64,000 bases of DNA from Sphingobacterium oryzagri (GCF_028736175.1 NZ_CP117880.1:248001-312000); one strand, 5' to 3'. Positions 8,146 through 17,502 are shown, counted from the first letter of the stretch. Numbers and translations: made by a program. Notes: a model not told the origin generated them from the letters alone.

Positions 8146-8424
8146 GTACGTAAAATCTTAGAGAAAAAGCAGGTCTGCGCTATGGTTAGCACGCTGGTAA
8201 TTGGTTCTTAACTTGGAGCTTCATTGTTAGCTAACACAAAATCATTCGCTATTCTAATCCTTTGTCGATGTCGTTTTGACATATCGATGGGCTTGTCTTA
8301 TGACTATTTGTAATTAATACAACATTGTATTTAGTTATAGGGTATATTTTTACTATAGTTTTATGAATTATCGACTTGGAGTTTGATTGCAAAACGTAGT
8401 TAATGAAATTTAATTCAGTGTATT

Positions 8425-9837
8425 ATGCATAGATATGTCCAAAACCGCGTGCTAGCGTGTTTAAAAATCTTGCTCGTATTGACCGATGCAATTTGTTTAA
8501 ACATCGCGTTTGTTGTCGCTTTCTCTTTAGCGACGTCCTATGGCCTCGTAGATGCGCAAGAGGTGGTGTCCAGCAATTATTTCTCGCTGTGGATGATGTA
8601 TAACATGGCTGCGGTGGTGTCGTCTATGTTTCTCCGTTTGTATAGTGATAAAACGATCGAGCGTTTGGAGAATGTTTTTCGCATCACTGTGCGTACAACA
8701 GCGACTTTCTTAATTATTTTTACGGGCTGTACACTGATCGGGCATCAATTTGCTGGTGTATGGTATTTTATCGGCGCGGTCACCACGCTCGTGGTATTTT
8801 ATATCGGGCTTTCTCGCTTTTTACTAACTTACGTATACACCGTTTTGCCAAAACGCTTTAACTGGAATAAGAAAATTGCGTTAATTGGTCACAATGATTA
8901 TTTGGCGCCTGTTGCCGGCACCTTTGCACAAGCAAATGCATTTTACAGTGTAGATACCATACAATATCGTTCTCCCGAAGAAGAGGCCACACGAGAAGAT
9001 AAAATCGCGCAATTTCAGCGTTACTTTCAGGAGGTTTCTAAACTGGGTATACACGATGTGTTTTTGGTCAGCACACCAGATATTACCGAGTTCAGCCGAG
9101 AGTTGATTATGGCGGCCGATCACCAATGTGTACAATTAAATTTCGTTCCTGCGGTAACCGCGAGTATCAACTATGGTAGTTCCTTAGAGGCCGCCACGTT
9201 GCAGTTGCCGGTACTGAAATCGCACGAAGAATCGCTCTCCACGATGGAGAATCGTATTAAAAAGCGTATCGTTGATCTTTTTATCTCGAGTTTGGTGATC
9301 ATATTTATCTTGAGCTGGTTGATTCCAATCATCGGTTTAATCATCAAAATCCAAAGTCCGGGACCTATTTTCTTTAAGCAGCCGCGTTCTGGTAGAAATA
9401 ACAAGTCGTTCGGCTGTTATAAGTTCCGTAGTATGGTGGTCAATAAGTCCGGTTCAAAGCAGGCTACAAAAGACGACAAGCGCATTACGCCAATTGGCAA
9501 ATTTCTGCGTAAAACCAACCTGGATGAATTTCCTCAATTTCTCAATGTATTCTTAGGGCAAATGAGCGTGGTAGGTCCACGTCCACACATGCTTTCACAT
9601 ACCGAACATTACAGCCAGTTGATTCAGCATTATATGGTGCGTCAGTTTGTCAAACCAGGTATTACGGGTTGGGCACAGGTAAATGGCTATCGCGGCGAAA
9701 CGAAAGATCCGTCACTGATGGCGAAGCGTGTAGAGTTTGACTTAAGCTACATGAGCAACTGGTCGGCCATGCTCGATTTTAAGATTGTCTGCATGACAGC
9801 GATCAACATGGTCAAAGGCGAAAAAAATGCGTATTAA
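8425..9837 (+). CDS. Undecaprenyl-phosphate glycosylphosphotransferase (WcaJ-like, initiating enzyme)
   Basis: A 470-aa polytopic polyprenyl glycosylphosphotransferase that transfers a hexose-1-phosphate, probably glucose, from its UDP donor to undecaprenyl phosphate, starting each repeat unit. It has an N-terminal bundle of four TM helices (about 10-130), a central soluble domain, a TM/re-entrant segment (about 285-312) and the bacterial-sugar-transferase catalytic domain. Hallmarks: KKRIVDLF (about 277), RSGRNNKSF and YKFRSM (about 320-337), NLDEFPQF (about 365), VGPRPHM (about 383-389) and VKPGITGWAQVNGYRG (about 408-423). It is the first enzyme of the main cluster after the long leader. 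Substrate is inferred from the family. Confidence 0.93.
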   Translation: MHRYVQNRVLACLKILLVLTDAICLNIAFVVAFSLATSYGLVDAQEVVSSNYFSLWMMYNMAAVVSSMFLRLYSDKTIERLENVFRITVRTTATFLIIFTGCTLIGHQFAGVWYFIGAVTTLVVFYIGLSRFLLTYVYTVLPKRFNWNKKIALIGHNDYLAPVAGTFAQANAFYSVDTIQYRSPEEEATREDKIAQFQRYFQEVSKLGIHDVFLVSTPDITEFSRELIMAADHQCVQLNFVPAVTASINYGSSLEAATLQLPVLKSHEESLSTMENRIKKRIVDLFISSLVIIFILSWLIPIIGLIIKIQSPGPIFFKQPRSGRNNKSFGCYKFRSMVVNKSGSKQATKDDKRITPIGKFLRKTNLDEFPQFLNVFLGQMSVVGPRPHMLSHTEHYSQLIQHYMVRQFVKPGITGWAQVNGYRGETKDPSLMAKRVEFDLSYMSNWSAMLDFKIVCMTAINMVKGEKNAY

Positions 9838-9927
9838 ACAGTGCCCTATATCTACAAAGAATATGCCTTGGGGAAGGTTATAGGGCCATACTTATATCAA
9901 ATTAATTTACACCTATTGAAAGTTTTT

Positions 9928-10668
9928 ATGAAAGACAAATTTTCTATTTACGTTTCCATGTTGGTTTGCTTCTTCCTGTTAGGAGCAACGTCATGGGCCC
10001 GGGGGGGAGAAGAACATCGAGACAGTATTCCGGAATCTGTCTATGAGCATGGTTACCCAAATCCATTTGCACTGGGGGTGCATGCGGGAACAACAGGTAT
10101 CGGTTTACATATTTACCAGCCGTTAGGCAATCATTTTGGATTGCGTTTGGGCGGATCGATTATGCCATTCCGTACGCAAATTTCGGGAAACTACAGCAAC
10201 CGTGACACACGTTCTGATGTCTCGGCCAAAGCAAACAATGTTTCGTTGATGGTTGGTTGGACGCCTTTTGCACAAAAGCGTGGCTTCTTTAGAAGTTTTA
10301 ACGTGCAAGTGGGGGGCGCTTACTTCTTCAATTTGGAAGGCGAACTGGAAACCCGTTTGACAGAGCCGTATAGATACGGTGATATCCTGGTTTCTCCGGA
10401 AGCTGTAGGAACGATTAAGACGCATGTAAACTACAAAGAAACGGTAAATCCTTACGCCGGTATCGGCTGGAGCAACATTGTGTTGGATAGTCGTTTTTCG
10501 GTGAGCATTGACTTAGGTTGCTACTACCTTTCTAAGCCTACGGTGTCTATGGAAGCCACAGGCCTGTTAGAAGAGAATGTAAACAATGCGCCGACGATTG
10601 AGAACAATATCAAGAACTATCGCTATCTGCCGCGTGTAGAAGTGGGATTCAGTTACAGGTTTTGGTAG
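9928..10668 (+). CDS. Unknown outer-membrane beta-barrel protein in the polysaccharide operon
   Basis: I place the start at the ATG at 9928 (246 aa), because it yields a proper signal peptide (MKDKFSIYVSMLVCFFLLGA, cleaved after about residue 25). The longer frame opens with GTG at 9841 and places a non-signal sequence in front. The mature part is rich in alternating strands and Gly/aromatic residues and ends in GFSYRFW, a classic barrel C-terminus with terminal aromatic residue. No family is recognised beyond small outer-membrane barrels. It sits between the initiating transferase and a large lipoprotein (28 bp gap to the latter), so the two probably work together at the cell surface. Confidence 0.75.
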   Translation: MKDKFSIYVSMLVCFFLLGATSWARGGEEHRDSIPESVYEHGYPNPFALGVHAGTTGIGLHIYQPLGNHFGLRLGGSIMPFRTQISGNYSNRDTRSDVSAKANNVSLMVGWTPFAQKRGFFRSFNVQVGGAYFFNLEGELETRLTEPYRYGDILVSPEAVGTIKTHVNYKETVNPYAGIGWSNIVLDSRFSVSIDLGCYYLSKPTVSMEATGLLEENVNNAPTIENNIKNYRYLPRVEVGFSYRFW

Positions 10669-10695
10669 TCGATAACCCTTTAAATTGTTGATATT

Positions 10696-12324
10696 ATGAA
10701 ATTTAGAAAATTTACTATATATGCCTTGGCGCTGAGTCTCTTTGCAGGCGTGGCGTCATGTGAAAGTCCGTTAAAGGATTTTAATTTACAGATCAGTACC
10801 GAAGTTATCAGTCATTCCGCGACATTACGTCTGGTCAATACCAATGGTACACCTATTACAAGTGCGACGGTAACCTTGGTATCTGGTGATACCGAAGATA
10901 TTTACAACTTGTCAGGAAGGAAAGAGTTTTCGCTGACCGACAACCTGATTACCTTCGGTGTAGATCCAAAGCGCATGCCGACAGCGGCAGATCCGATTCG
11001 TTTTCGCGTTCAGATTGTTGCTCCTGGATATATCACGCAGGTTGTGCCCGTAGCCATTACCGATGCATCTACAGGTATAGAAACTGTTGTTTTGGCACAA
11101 CCTACGAGCTTGCCTGGTGGTGCGACACAACTGGCTGAAAATGTGGCGTTAGCTACCGATGGTAGCACGCTTCAAGCAACAACTGTTGCTATAGCATCGC
11201 CTATCGAAGGTACGGCTAGTAATATGGAGCTCACGATTCCTGCAGGCACGCAGTTTATCGGTGCAGATGGTAACGTGGTTACCGGTTCTTCTGTTAGTAT
11301 ATCGGTTATCAATATTGATCCTAATCACGAAGATGCTGTTTCCTTATTGCCTGGTGGCGATCTCATCAGTGATCAGGTTGTTTTAGAAGATGGTACGACA
11401 CAAAGTGGTGCATTTTCCTCTGCGGCAGTTGCTCGCATTGTGATGTTGGTTAATGGTGTACGCATACGAGAATTTAGTCAGCCTATTCGTGTTACTATGC
11501 CAATTAGCACAGATTACGTTAGTCCGCTCACGAACGAAGCTGTTAATCCGGGACACATTTTACAAGTATTTAGCAATAGCGATACGGATAATATCTGGCG
11601 TTGGGAGAGCAATACGGCTGTGCAAGGCACGGTAGCGACCGGCTATACCGTAGCTTTTGATATCGACCACTTAACATTCTATATGGTTGGAGAGTTTGGT
11701 GTATCTTGTTCCTCTGCACGTAACGTTACGTTCTCTGGCGACTGGATGGCAAACGGATCTACTTATCCAATTATCGTCGAAACTTGGTACGCTGGTAATT
11801 TGCTGAAAACTGCTCAATTCTCGATCAGTGCAAATAATGCTACCATTAGCCTGTTAGACATACCGGAAACTGGCGCATCCATCGTCGTTAAAAATGGCGC
11901 TGGCCAAGAATTAGAGCAAGGTCCGCTTGCAGGTTGTGGCGCTACAACAACCATGCAGTTGCCTAATCCTGGCGATGCTACCAACTCGGTTTCGACCTTG
12001 CAGTTGTATGTGCGTTGTCCGGATCAAACCAATCCGATCACCCTATTGCCTACTTTCCAAATGTTCTACCGGGTGCATGGCACGACGGAGTATAAATATT
12101 TAGGTGCTGTAGACAATGGTTTCCTGCGTACGACATTGCTAAACACCAATGGCACTCGCTATGACTTTAAAGCGATCTGGAAAGAGCGTGTTAAAGTAGT
12201 TGGCGATAAAACCATTCAGGCTGATAATACCGCTACGGTAGGTATTGCGCCGGGTGATATTATTGGGGAGAAAGCCGGTGCGACCAACCTGGGGATCTTA
12301 ACCGAAGAGTGTGGTAATTTATAG
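10696..12324 (+). CDS. Unknown large surface lipoprotein
   Basis: A 542-aa protein with signal peptide and lipobox GVASC (lipidated Cys22), so membrane-anchored and probably surface-exposed. The first part (about 40-135) looks like a carboxypeptidase-regulatory or Ig-like fold (LRLVNTNGTPITSATVTL). A middle beta-sandwich-like section includes MELTIPAGTQFIGADGNVV and a segment around IRVTMPIS. The C-terminal half has Cys-containing strands (VSCSS, LAGCGA, VRCPDQ and ECGNL), which could form disulfides in the periplasm or outside. No catalytic motif was seen. It is cotranscribed with the barrel at 9928 and followed by the phosphatase-wza-wzc module. A role in polysaccharide attachment or secretion is inference from position only. 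Confidence 0.75.
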   Translation: MKFRKFTIYALALSLFAGVASCESPLKDFNLQISTEVISHSATLRLVNTNGTPITSATVTLVSGDTEDIYNLSGRKEFSLTDNLITFGVDPKRMPTAADPIRFRVQIVAPGYITQVVPVAITDASTGIETVVLAQPTSLPGGATQLAENVALATDGSTLQATTVAIASPIEGTASNMELTIPAGTQFIGADGNVVTGSSVSISVINIDPNHEDAVSLLPGGDLISDQVVLEDGTTQSGAFSSAAVARIVMLVNGVRIREFSQPIRVTMPISTDYVSPLTNEAVNPGHILQVFSNSDTDNIWRWESNTAVQGTVATGYTVAFDIDHLTFYMVGEFGVSCSSARNVTFSGDWMANGSTYPIIVETWYAGNLLKTAQFSISANNATISLLDIPETGASIVVKNGAGQELEQGPLAGCGATTTMQLPNPGDATNSVSTLQLYVRCPDQTNPITLLPTFQMFYRVHGTTEYKYLGAVDNGFLRTTLLNTNGTRYDFKAIWKERVKVVGDKTIQADNTATVGIAPGDIIGEKAGATNLGILTEECGNL

Positions 12325-12449
12325 TAAATCACAAGTAAAGAATAGTTCTACACCGGGAAGCGTCCGCAGATTTTGTCTAAAGGCGCTCCCGTTTAGAAAT
12401 AAGCATATTTAAGACTCAAGTGTTAAACTTGTAATTGTAGGGGAATATA

Positions 12450-12470
12450 CCGGCCGGGCGCGCCGGCCGG
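12450..12470. terminator. Very GC-rich 8-bp hairpin between lipoprotein and phosphatase-2
   Basis: CCGGCCGG occurs twice, separated by GCGCG, giving a 21-base all-G/C block in AT-rich surroundings. Each arm is itself a palindrome, so it can fold as RNA or act as a symmetrical DNA site. Only a short T-containing stretch (ATATTTC) follows, so it is not a classical terminator. It may be an attenuator within the operon or a protein-binding site. Confidence 0.5.
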
Positions 12471-12530
12471 ATATTTCTAATGTTACAAGGCTAGATTTTC
12501 GGCATAGCACAGAGTTAAACAAAAAAAAGC

Positions 12531-13274
12531 ATGTGGCATATTTTCAGTCGTAATCGTCAAAAAAACAACCTTACCTGGATGGGCGTAGATATGCACTCGC
12601 ATATACTTCCCGGACTTGACGACGGCTGTAAAGATGTGGAACAAAGCACGACGCTCCTGGAGCGCCTGGCCGCAATGGGTTTAGCTAAATTTCACTTCAC
12701 ACCGCATGTATTTCAGGATATGTATCCAAACACACGCGAGCGTATTGCTGCAGCCTTTAGCCGTTTGCAGCTTACAGGGGCGAAAGACCTGCTTGCCGGA
12801 TATGCGGCTGAATATATGGTCGACTTACACTTCGATCAGCTGCTCCACAGCGAAGGGCAATCCTTTGCTTGTCTGCCAGATAAGCATATCTTAATCGAGA
12901 TGTCTTACATACAAGAAAGTAAAAATATTGAAAAAAGCATTTTTGATTTACAAGTCAAGGGATACAAGCCGATCCTGGCTCATCCTGAACGTTATGTATT
13001 CTATCACCAGGAGCCTCAACGGATTCAAAGATTTAAAGATCTAGGTTGCCTGTTACAGGTGAATTTACTCTCGGTATTAGGGTATTACGGTCCGCGTGAA
13101 AGACAAGTCGCGTTGCAATTGCTCCAACGTGGAGCAATAGATTTCGTTGGCTCAGATGTGCATCATGAGCGCCATGTAAAAACGCTGGAACGCGGTTTAC
13201 AAAAAGAAGACATCAGTAAATATTTTAAAAAATGTAATATCAGAAATGCGGCCTTATTTAGCTGCAAAACATAA
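12531..13274 (+). CDS. PHP-type tyrosine-protein phosphatase (CpsB/YwqE-like), copy 2
   Basis: A 247-aa paralogue of the protein at 3910. Metal-site motifs are kept: DMHSHILPGLDDG (His22 and His24), FTPHVFQD, AAEYM, ILAHPERY and GSDVHHERH. It should dephosphorylate the tyrosine-rich tail of the kinase at 14165. Here the phosphatase precedes wza and wzc, whereas in module 1 it follows them, so the modules were not copied as one intact block or were later rearranged. It is cytoplasmic with no signal peptide. Confidence 0.9.
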   Translation: MWHIFSRNRQKNNLTWMGVDMHSHILPGLDDGCKDVEQSTTLLERLAAMGLAKFHFTPHVFQDMYPNTRERIAAAFSRLQLTGAKDLLAGYAAEYMVDLHFDQLLHSEGQSFACLPDKHILIEMSYIQESKNIEKSIFDLQVKGYKPILAHPERYVFYHQEPQRIQRFKDLGCLLQVNLLSVLGYYGPRERQVALQLLQRGAIDFVGSDVHHERHVKTLERGLQKEDISKYFKKCNIRNAALFSCKT

Positions 13275-13324
13275 AGAGAACATTATCTCAAAAACTACAA
13301 ACTACAATAACAAGAATAATTAAC

Positions 13325-14116
13325 ATGCAAAACAATCCTAAACCCCGAAATCACTATGCGCTTTGGTGCGCTCTTATTATCTTATTTTTTCTCAACAGTT
13401 GCGCAGTTAAAAATATTCCGTATTTTCAAGATTTGCCTGTAGACTCTGCTCGTGTAGTTAAAGAAACTGCGCGATTTACCGAACCGGTTATTCAGTTTGA
13501 TGATATCTTAAGCGTCACTATTCAAACCATTGACCCGGCAACAGCTGCCGTGGCAAACCAAGCTGTTAGTGAGAGTGCCGCAAACGGTTTGACTGTACAG
13601 CAGATTACCGGGTTTTTAGTCGATAAAAACGGAAGCATTCAAATCCCTATGATAGGGTCTGTACAGGTCGCGGGTTTAACGACCTATCAAGCGAGAGAGC
13701 GTATTTTGGAACAAGCCCGTCAATTTTACAAAGAGCCCACTGTTCATGTCCGGTTTGCTAATTATAAGATCACCGTGTTGGGCGAGGTGACCAGGCCAGC
13801 GGCTTATACAGTGCCTAACGAAAAAGTAACGATCTTAGACGCTATTGGAATGGCAGGTGATTTGACGATCTATGGCAAGCGGGAGAATGTGCTTTTAATA
13901 CGCGAGCAGAATGGAAAAAAAGAATTGGTGCGCTTGAACCTCAATGATTCTAAACTCTTTCAATCCCCTTACTATTATTTAAAACAAAATGACGTCCTCT
14001 ATATAGAACCCGGCGAATCAAAGTCAGCTTCTCGCAATGCAGCACGCACGCAAACTTATGCGTTGATTACATCAGCGGCTTCATTGATTACAATCGTCCT
14101 AGCAAGATTATTTTAA
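13325..14116 (+). CDS. wza: Wza-like polysaccharide export lipoprotein, copy 2
   Basis: A 263-aa export lipoprotein: a longer N-terminus before the hydrophobic signal, lipobox LNSC (lipidated Cys26), a polysaccharide-export domain (about 50-140, DKNGSIQIPMIGSVQVAGLT), SLBB (about 145-235, VTVLGEVTRPAAYTVP) and a C-terminal hydrophobic segment (YALITSAASLITIVLARLF). It aligns along its length with copy 1 at 551, including the stretches REQNGKK and SPYYYL, but is clearly diverged. Its partner kinase starts 48 bp downstream. Confidence 0.92.
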   Translation: MQNNPKPRNHYALWCALIILFFLNSCAVKNIPYFQDLPVDSARVVKETARFTEPVIQFDDILSVTIQTIDPATAAVANQAVSESAANGLTVQQITGFLVDKNGSIQIPMIGSVQVAGLTTYQARERILEQARQFYKEPTVHVRFANYKITVLGEVTRPAAYTVPNEKVTILDAIGMAGDLTIYGKRENVLLIREQNGKKELVRLNLNDSKLFQSPYYYLKQNDVLYIEPGESKSASRNAARTQTYALITSAASLITIVLARLF

Positions 14117-14164
14117 TTTTTTTGGCGCAAAGACAAACCGTAGTAATTGACTATAAAAAAAAAT

Positions 14165-16531
14165 ATGAAAAGCAAAAATATTGACTGGGAAGATGAAGCA
14201 GATCTTTCAACCAATCCATCAAGCGATACTGATTTTAGACGTATAATAGGAATTGTATTATCCAATTGGTACTGGTTTCTATTGTGCGGATTAATTGGTT
14301 TGGCATTTTCCTTTTTTAAAGTAAGATATAGCGTTCCATCCTATAATATTCGTGCGAAACTAATTGTATCAGATGACAAAAAGGGAGGCGATCTATCTGC
14401 GTCCCCCTTGGGCGAGCTTTCCGGCATAATGGGAACGAAATCATCTGTTGAGAATGAGGTGGAAGTTTTGAAAACATCTGATTTAATGCGTGAAATGGTC
14501 TTGGCGGAACAGGCATTCATTACGTATTCTTATACGGGGAAGTTTCATAAAGTTCCGATAATGGCTCCACCATATAAACTGGAGATATTGAGCTCTCCAG
14601 ATTCCATTTCCACGACGTATGACTTTAAGATTATTCCTGGTGACAAGGGACGTTTTAAATTGGAGAGTGAGGGCATTTCCAAATCGGTAAAGCATGGAGA
14701 GGCTTTTTTAATTGATGGGTTGGGAACTTTTAGATTGTATCAGAATGCTTCTCCGACAGATGCTGAGGGCTATTATGGCGTTCGGGTAGCTTCGGTTCGA
14801 TCTACAATTTCAGGCTTGAGCAAGTCTTTTTCGGTTTCAGTAACTAATAAAAATGTATCAACTATAGATTTGACATTAGTGCACCAATTGCCAAAGCAGG
14901 GCGAAAGGCTCTTAAAAAGTCTCATCGAGAAGTATGTAGAAAGAAATTTGCATGATAAAAATGTCGTAGCTGATTCTACACTTTCGTTCATTAACGAACG
15001 TTTAAGTAAAATAACAGATGAGTTGGCCGGAGTTGAAGATCGAATTTCTGGTTATAAACAAAATACGCAGTTGGCAGATATCGGTGAGCAGAGTCGGATT
15101 TTATTAGAAAATTCGGCAAATTACACGAAAAGTATAGCCGAAGCAGAAACACAACTGTCTGCTCTTGATGCAATAACATCCTATCTTTCGGATACACGTA
15201 ACCCACGCGTCGTACCATCGTCTATATTAGCGCAAGATGGCACCTTCGCGGCTTTGACATCTAAGTATAATGAGTTGGTTTTACAGCGGGAAAGATTACT
15301 TTTGGCCAATACCGAAGATAACCCCTTAGTACAAAATGTGACAAATCAAATAGCAGGCTTGCGTGACGATATGATTGCAAACGTTGGTTCTACGCGTCGT
15401 CAATTGGAGTTGGCAAAGCAAAACCAAGTACAGTTGTCCAATCGTGTTACCTCCCAAATTCAACGAGTACCTACCATCGAACGAGGTTATATTGATTTAG
15501 CTCGTTTACAGCAAATCAAGCAAGCACAGTATATCTTCTTACAAGAGAAATGGGAAGAAACGGCAATCGGTCGTACAGCTAATGTTTCTAATTCAAAGAT
15601 AATCGATTCACCAAAAGGAGATGTTTTACCATTTGAGCCGAAACGGAGAATGACGTATGCATTGGGGTTGGTACTAGGCTTGGCTATTCCCGCTCTTTTG
15701 TTATGGTTAAAAGACTTGCTTAACGTACGTATTCAAAGTATAGATGACATTGAGCGTAATAGTAGTCTACCTATATTGGGCATGATCGCCCATTCTGAGG
15801 AACACGATCAAGTTGTCGTTTCCAAAACTTCTCGATCACCTATTGCCGAACAATTTCGTGCTATGCGCACAAATTTAGAGTTTGCATTAAACGGAGGTAA
15901 AATTCTCTTATTTACATCGTCGATGTCGGGTGAGGGGAAATCTTATGTCGCCCTAAATTTAGCCGTTACTTTAGCCCTTTTAGACAAAAAGGTGTTGATT
16001 ATGGAGTTAGACTTGCGCAAACCGTCCATAACCTCAAAGTTAGGTTTGCTAGCGGGTAGTGGTTTTTCACACTATGTAGTGCGTCAAGATATGCGTCTAG
16101 AAGAAATTATTATGCCATCTGGCGCTCACGAAAATGTTGATCTCATTCAGGCGGGGGCGATTCCTCCAAATCCCGCAGAGTTGTTGGTTCATCATCGTAC
16201 ACAAGAGCTTGTTCGCGAGCTTTCAAAACGGTATGATTATATTTTAATGGATGCACCTCCTGTGGGGATGGTTACAGATGCACAGCTCCTATCCCGCTAT
16301 GCTGACAGTTGTCTCTATCTTGTACGCCAGGGCTTTACCTATAAAGAGCAATTACGTATACCAAATGAGTTGGTTCTCTCGAATAAAATTAAGCCGATAC
16401 ATCTGATCGTGAACGATGTTCAGAAAAAAGGTGGTTACTATAGTGGTTACGGGTACGGTTACGGATATGGGTACGGTGATTATGGGCAGGAAGAAAAGCG
16501 TAGAAAGAGGTGGCAATTTTGGAAAAAGTAA
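14165..16531 (+). CDS. wzc: Wzc-like polysaccharide co-polymerase / tyrosine autokinase, copy 2
   Basis: Start set at the ATG at 14165 (788 aa); an in-frame TTG at 14147 would add six residues and is less likely. Wzz domain with TM1 about 27-52, coiled-coil periplasmic region, TM2 about 496-518, then the BY-kinase: Walker A SGEGKS (about 587-592), A' region LIMELDLRKP (Glu where the first Asp of DxDxR is expected), Walker B YILMDAPP (about 691-698). The tail reads GGYYS, five Gly-Tyr dipeptides, GDYG, then a basic end (RRKRWQFWKK). The tail has the same Gly-Tyr alternation as copy 1 but differs in count and flanks. Upstream partners are the Wza at 13325 and the phosphatase at 12531. Confidence 0.92.
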   Translation: MKSKNIDWEDEADLSTNPSSDTDFRRIIGIVLSNWYWFLLCGLIGLAFSFFKVRYSVPSYNIRAKLIVSDDKKGGDLSASPLGELSGIMGTKSSVENEVEVLKTSDLMREMVLAEQAFITYSYTGKFHKVPIMAPPYKLEILSSPDSISTTYDFKIIPGDKGRFKLESEGISKSVKHGEAFLIDGLGTFRLYQNASPTDAEGYYGVRVASVRSTISGLSKSFSVSVTNKNVSTIDLTLVHQLPKQGERLLKSLIEKYVERNLHDKNVVADSTLSFINERLSKITDELAGVEDRISGYKQNTQLADIGEQSRILLENSANYTKSIAEAETQLSALDAITSYLSDTRNPRVVPSSILAQDGTFAALTSKYNELVLQRERLLLANTEDNPLVQNVTNQIAGLRDDMIANVGSTRRQLELAKQNQVQLSNRVTSQIQRVPTIERGYIDLARLQQIKQAQYIFLQEKWEETAIGRTANVSNSKIIDSPKGDVLPFEPKRRMTYALGLVLGLAIPALLLWLKDLLNVRIQSIDDIERNSSLPILGMIAHSEEHDQVVVSKTSRSPIAEQFRAMRTNLEFALNGGKILLFTSSMSGEGKSYVALNLAVTLALLDKKVLIMELDLRKPSITSKLGLLAGSGFSHYVVRQDMRLEEIIMPSGAHENVDLIQAGAIPPNPAELLVHHRTQELVRELSKRYDYILMDAPPVGMVTDAQLLSRYADSCLYLVRQGFTYKEQLRIPNELVLSNKIKPIHLIVNDVQKKGGYYSGYGYGYGYGYGDYGQEEKRRKRWQFWKK

Positions 16532-16548
16532 TAGATTATTTAGATATC

Positions 16549-17502
16549 ATGTTAAATAAAGATACCAAGATATTTATCGCAGGCCATCGGGGTATGGTAG
16601 GCGGTGCCATTAAACGAAATTTAGCAGAAAAAGGATACACGAACCTGCTTACACGTACATCTTCTGAGCTAGATCTTCGAAACCAAGCCGATGTTGAGGC
16701 ATTCTTTGTTGCTGAAAAGCCTGCAGTGGTTATCGACGCCGCAGCGCGTGTCGGTGGAATTTTAGCGAATAACGATTATCCCTATCAATTTTTGATGGAG
16801 AATATGCAAATCCAGAATAATTTAATTGATGCTGCGCTTAAAAACGACACGCAAAAATTTATATTCCTTGGATCATCCTGCATATATCCCAAGTTTGCCG
16901 AACAGCCCTTAAAAGAAGATTACCTATTGACCGATAGTTTAGAGCCGACAAACGAATGGTATGCCATCGCTAAGATTACAGGTGTAAAGGCCTGCCAGGC
17001 TATCCGTAAGCAATTTGGTAAAGATTACGTCAGTCTAATGCCGACAAATTTGTACGGAACACATGACAATTTTGATTTGCAAACTTCACATGTCTTACCC
17101 GCCATGATCCGTAAATTTCATGAAGCCAAGGAAAATGGCAACCTTCCTGTCACTTTGTGGGGATCGGGAACACCGATGCGCGAGTTTCTATTTGTGGATG
17201 ATCTGGCCGAAGCGGTTGCGTTTGCCTTAGATAACATACTACCGGATTATCTGTATAATGTAGGAACGGGCATTGATCTAACCATAAAAGAACTTGCAGA
17301 AACGATACAACAAGCTGTTGGTCATCAGGGAGAAATCGTTTGGGATAGCACAAAGCCCGATGGTACGCCCCGTAAATTGATGGATATTTCAAAAATGCAT
17401 GCATTGGGGTGGAAACATAAAGTCGAATTAAAAGAAGGTATCGAGCGCACATACGCCTGGTTTTTGGAAAATCAGGAAAACTACAAAGAGGTAAAGCTCT
17501 AA
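16549..17502 (+). CDS. fcl: GDP-L-fucose synthase
   Basis: A 317-aa short-chain dehydrogenase/reductase that epimerises and reduces GDP-4-keto-6-deoxymannose to GDP-L-fucose using NADPH. The ATG at 16549 is chosen: it gives the normal family length and places the cofactor motif GHRGMVGGA at residues 12-20. The longer frame from 16510 overlaps the end of wzc-2. Also visible are GSSCIYP (about 107-113) and the catalytic YAIAK (about 138-142). It is followed, after a 202-bp gap without recognised features, by gmd, which makes its substrate. Confidence 0.96.
   Translation: MLNKDTKIFIAGHRGMVGGAIKRNLAEKGYTNLLTRTSSELDLRNQADVEAFFVAEKPAVVIDAAARVGGILANNDYPYQFLMENMQIQNNLIDAALKNDTQKFIFLGSSCIYPKFAEQPLKEDYLLTDSLEPTNEWYAIAKITGVKACQAIRKQFGKDYVSLMPTNLYGTHDNFDLQTSHVLPAMIRKFHEAKENGNLPVTLWGSGTPMREFLFVDDLAEAVAFALDNILPDYLYNVGTGIDLTIKELAETIQQAVGHQGEIVWDSTKPDGTPRKLMDISKMHALGWKHKVELKEGIERTYAWFLENQENYKEVKL

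Larger units (their letters stand above)
7173..8424 (+). other. Gene-poor 1.25-kb leader region before the main polysaccharide cluster
   Basis: No ORF above 60 codons is convincing here. The region is AT-rich and contains several TAnnTTTG-like boxes (for example 7635-7642 and 7987-7994), one 53-codon ORF (7803-7964), and a potential structured leader from about 8000 to the start codon at 8425. It probably carries the promoter(s) and a long 5' untranslated region of the operon beginning with the glycosylphosphotransferase. Confidence 0.6.

Noticed and set aside
8000..8424. Known riboswitch classes (preQ1, c-di-GMP, cobalamin)
   Set aside because: None of their core sequences could be matched; only generic hairpins remain.
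9841..9927. Longer GTG start for the barrel protein
   Set aside because: The extra residues hide a normal signal peptide that begins at the ATG at 9928.
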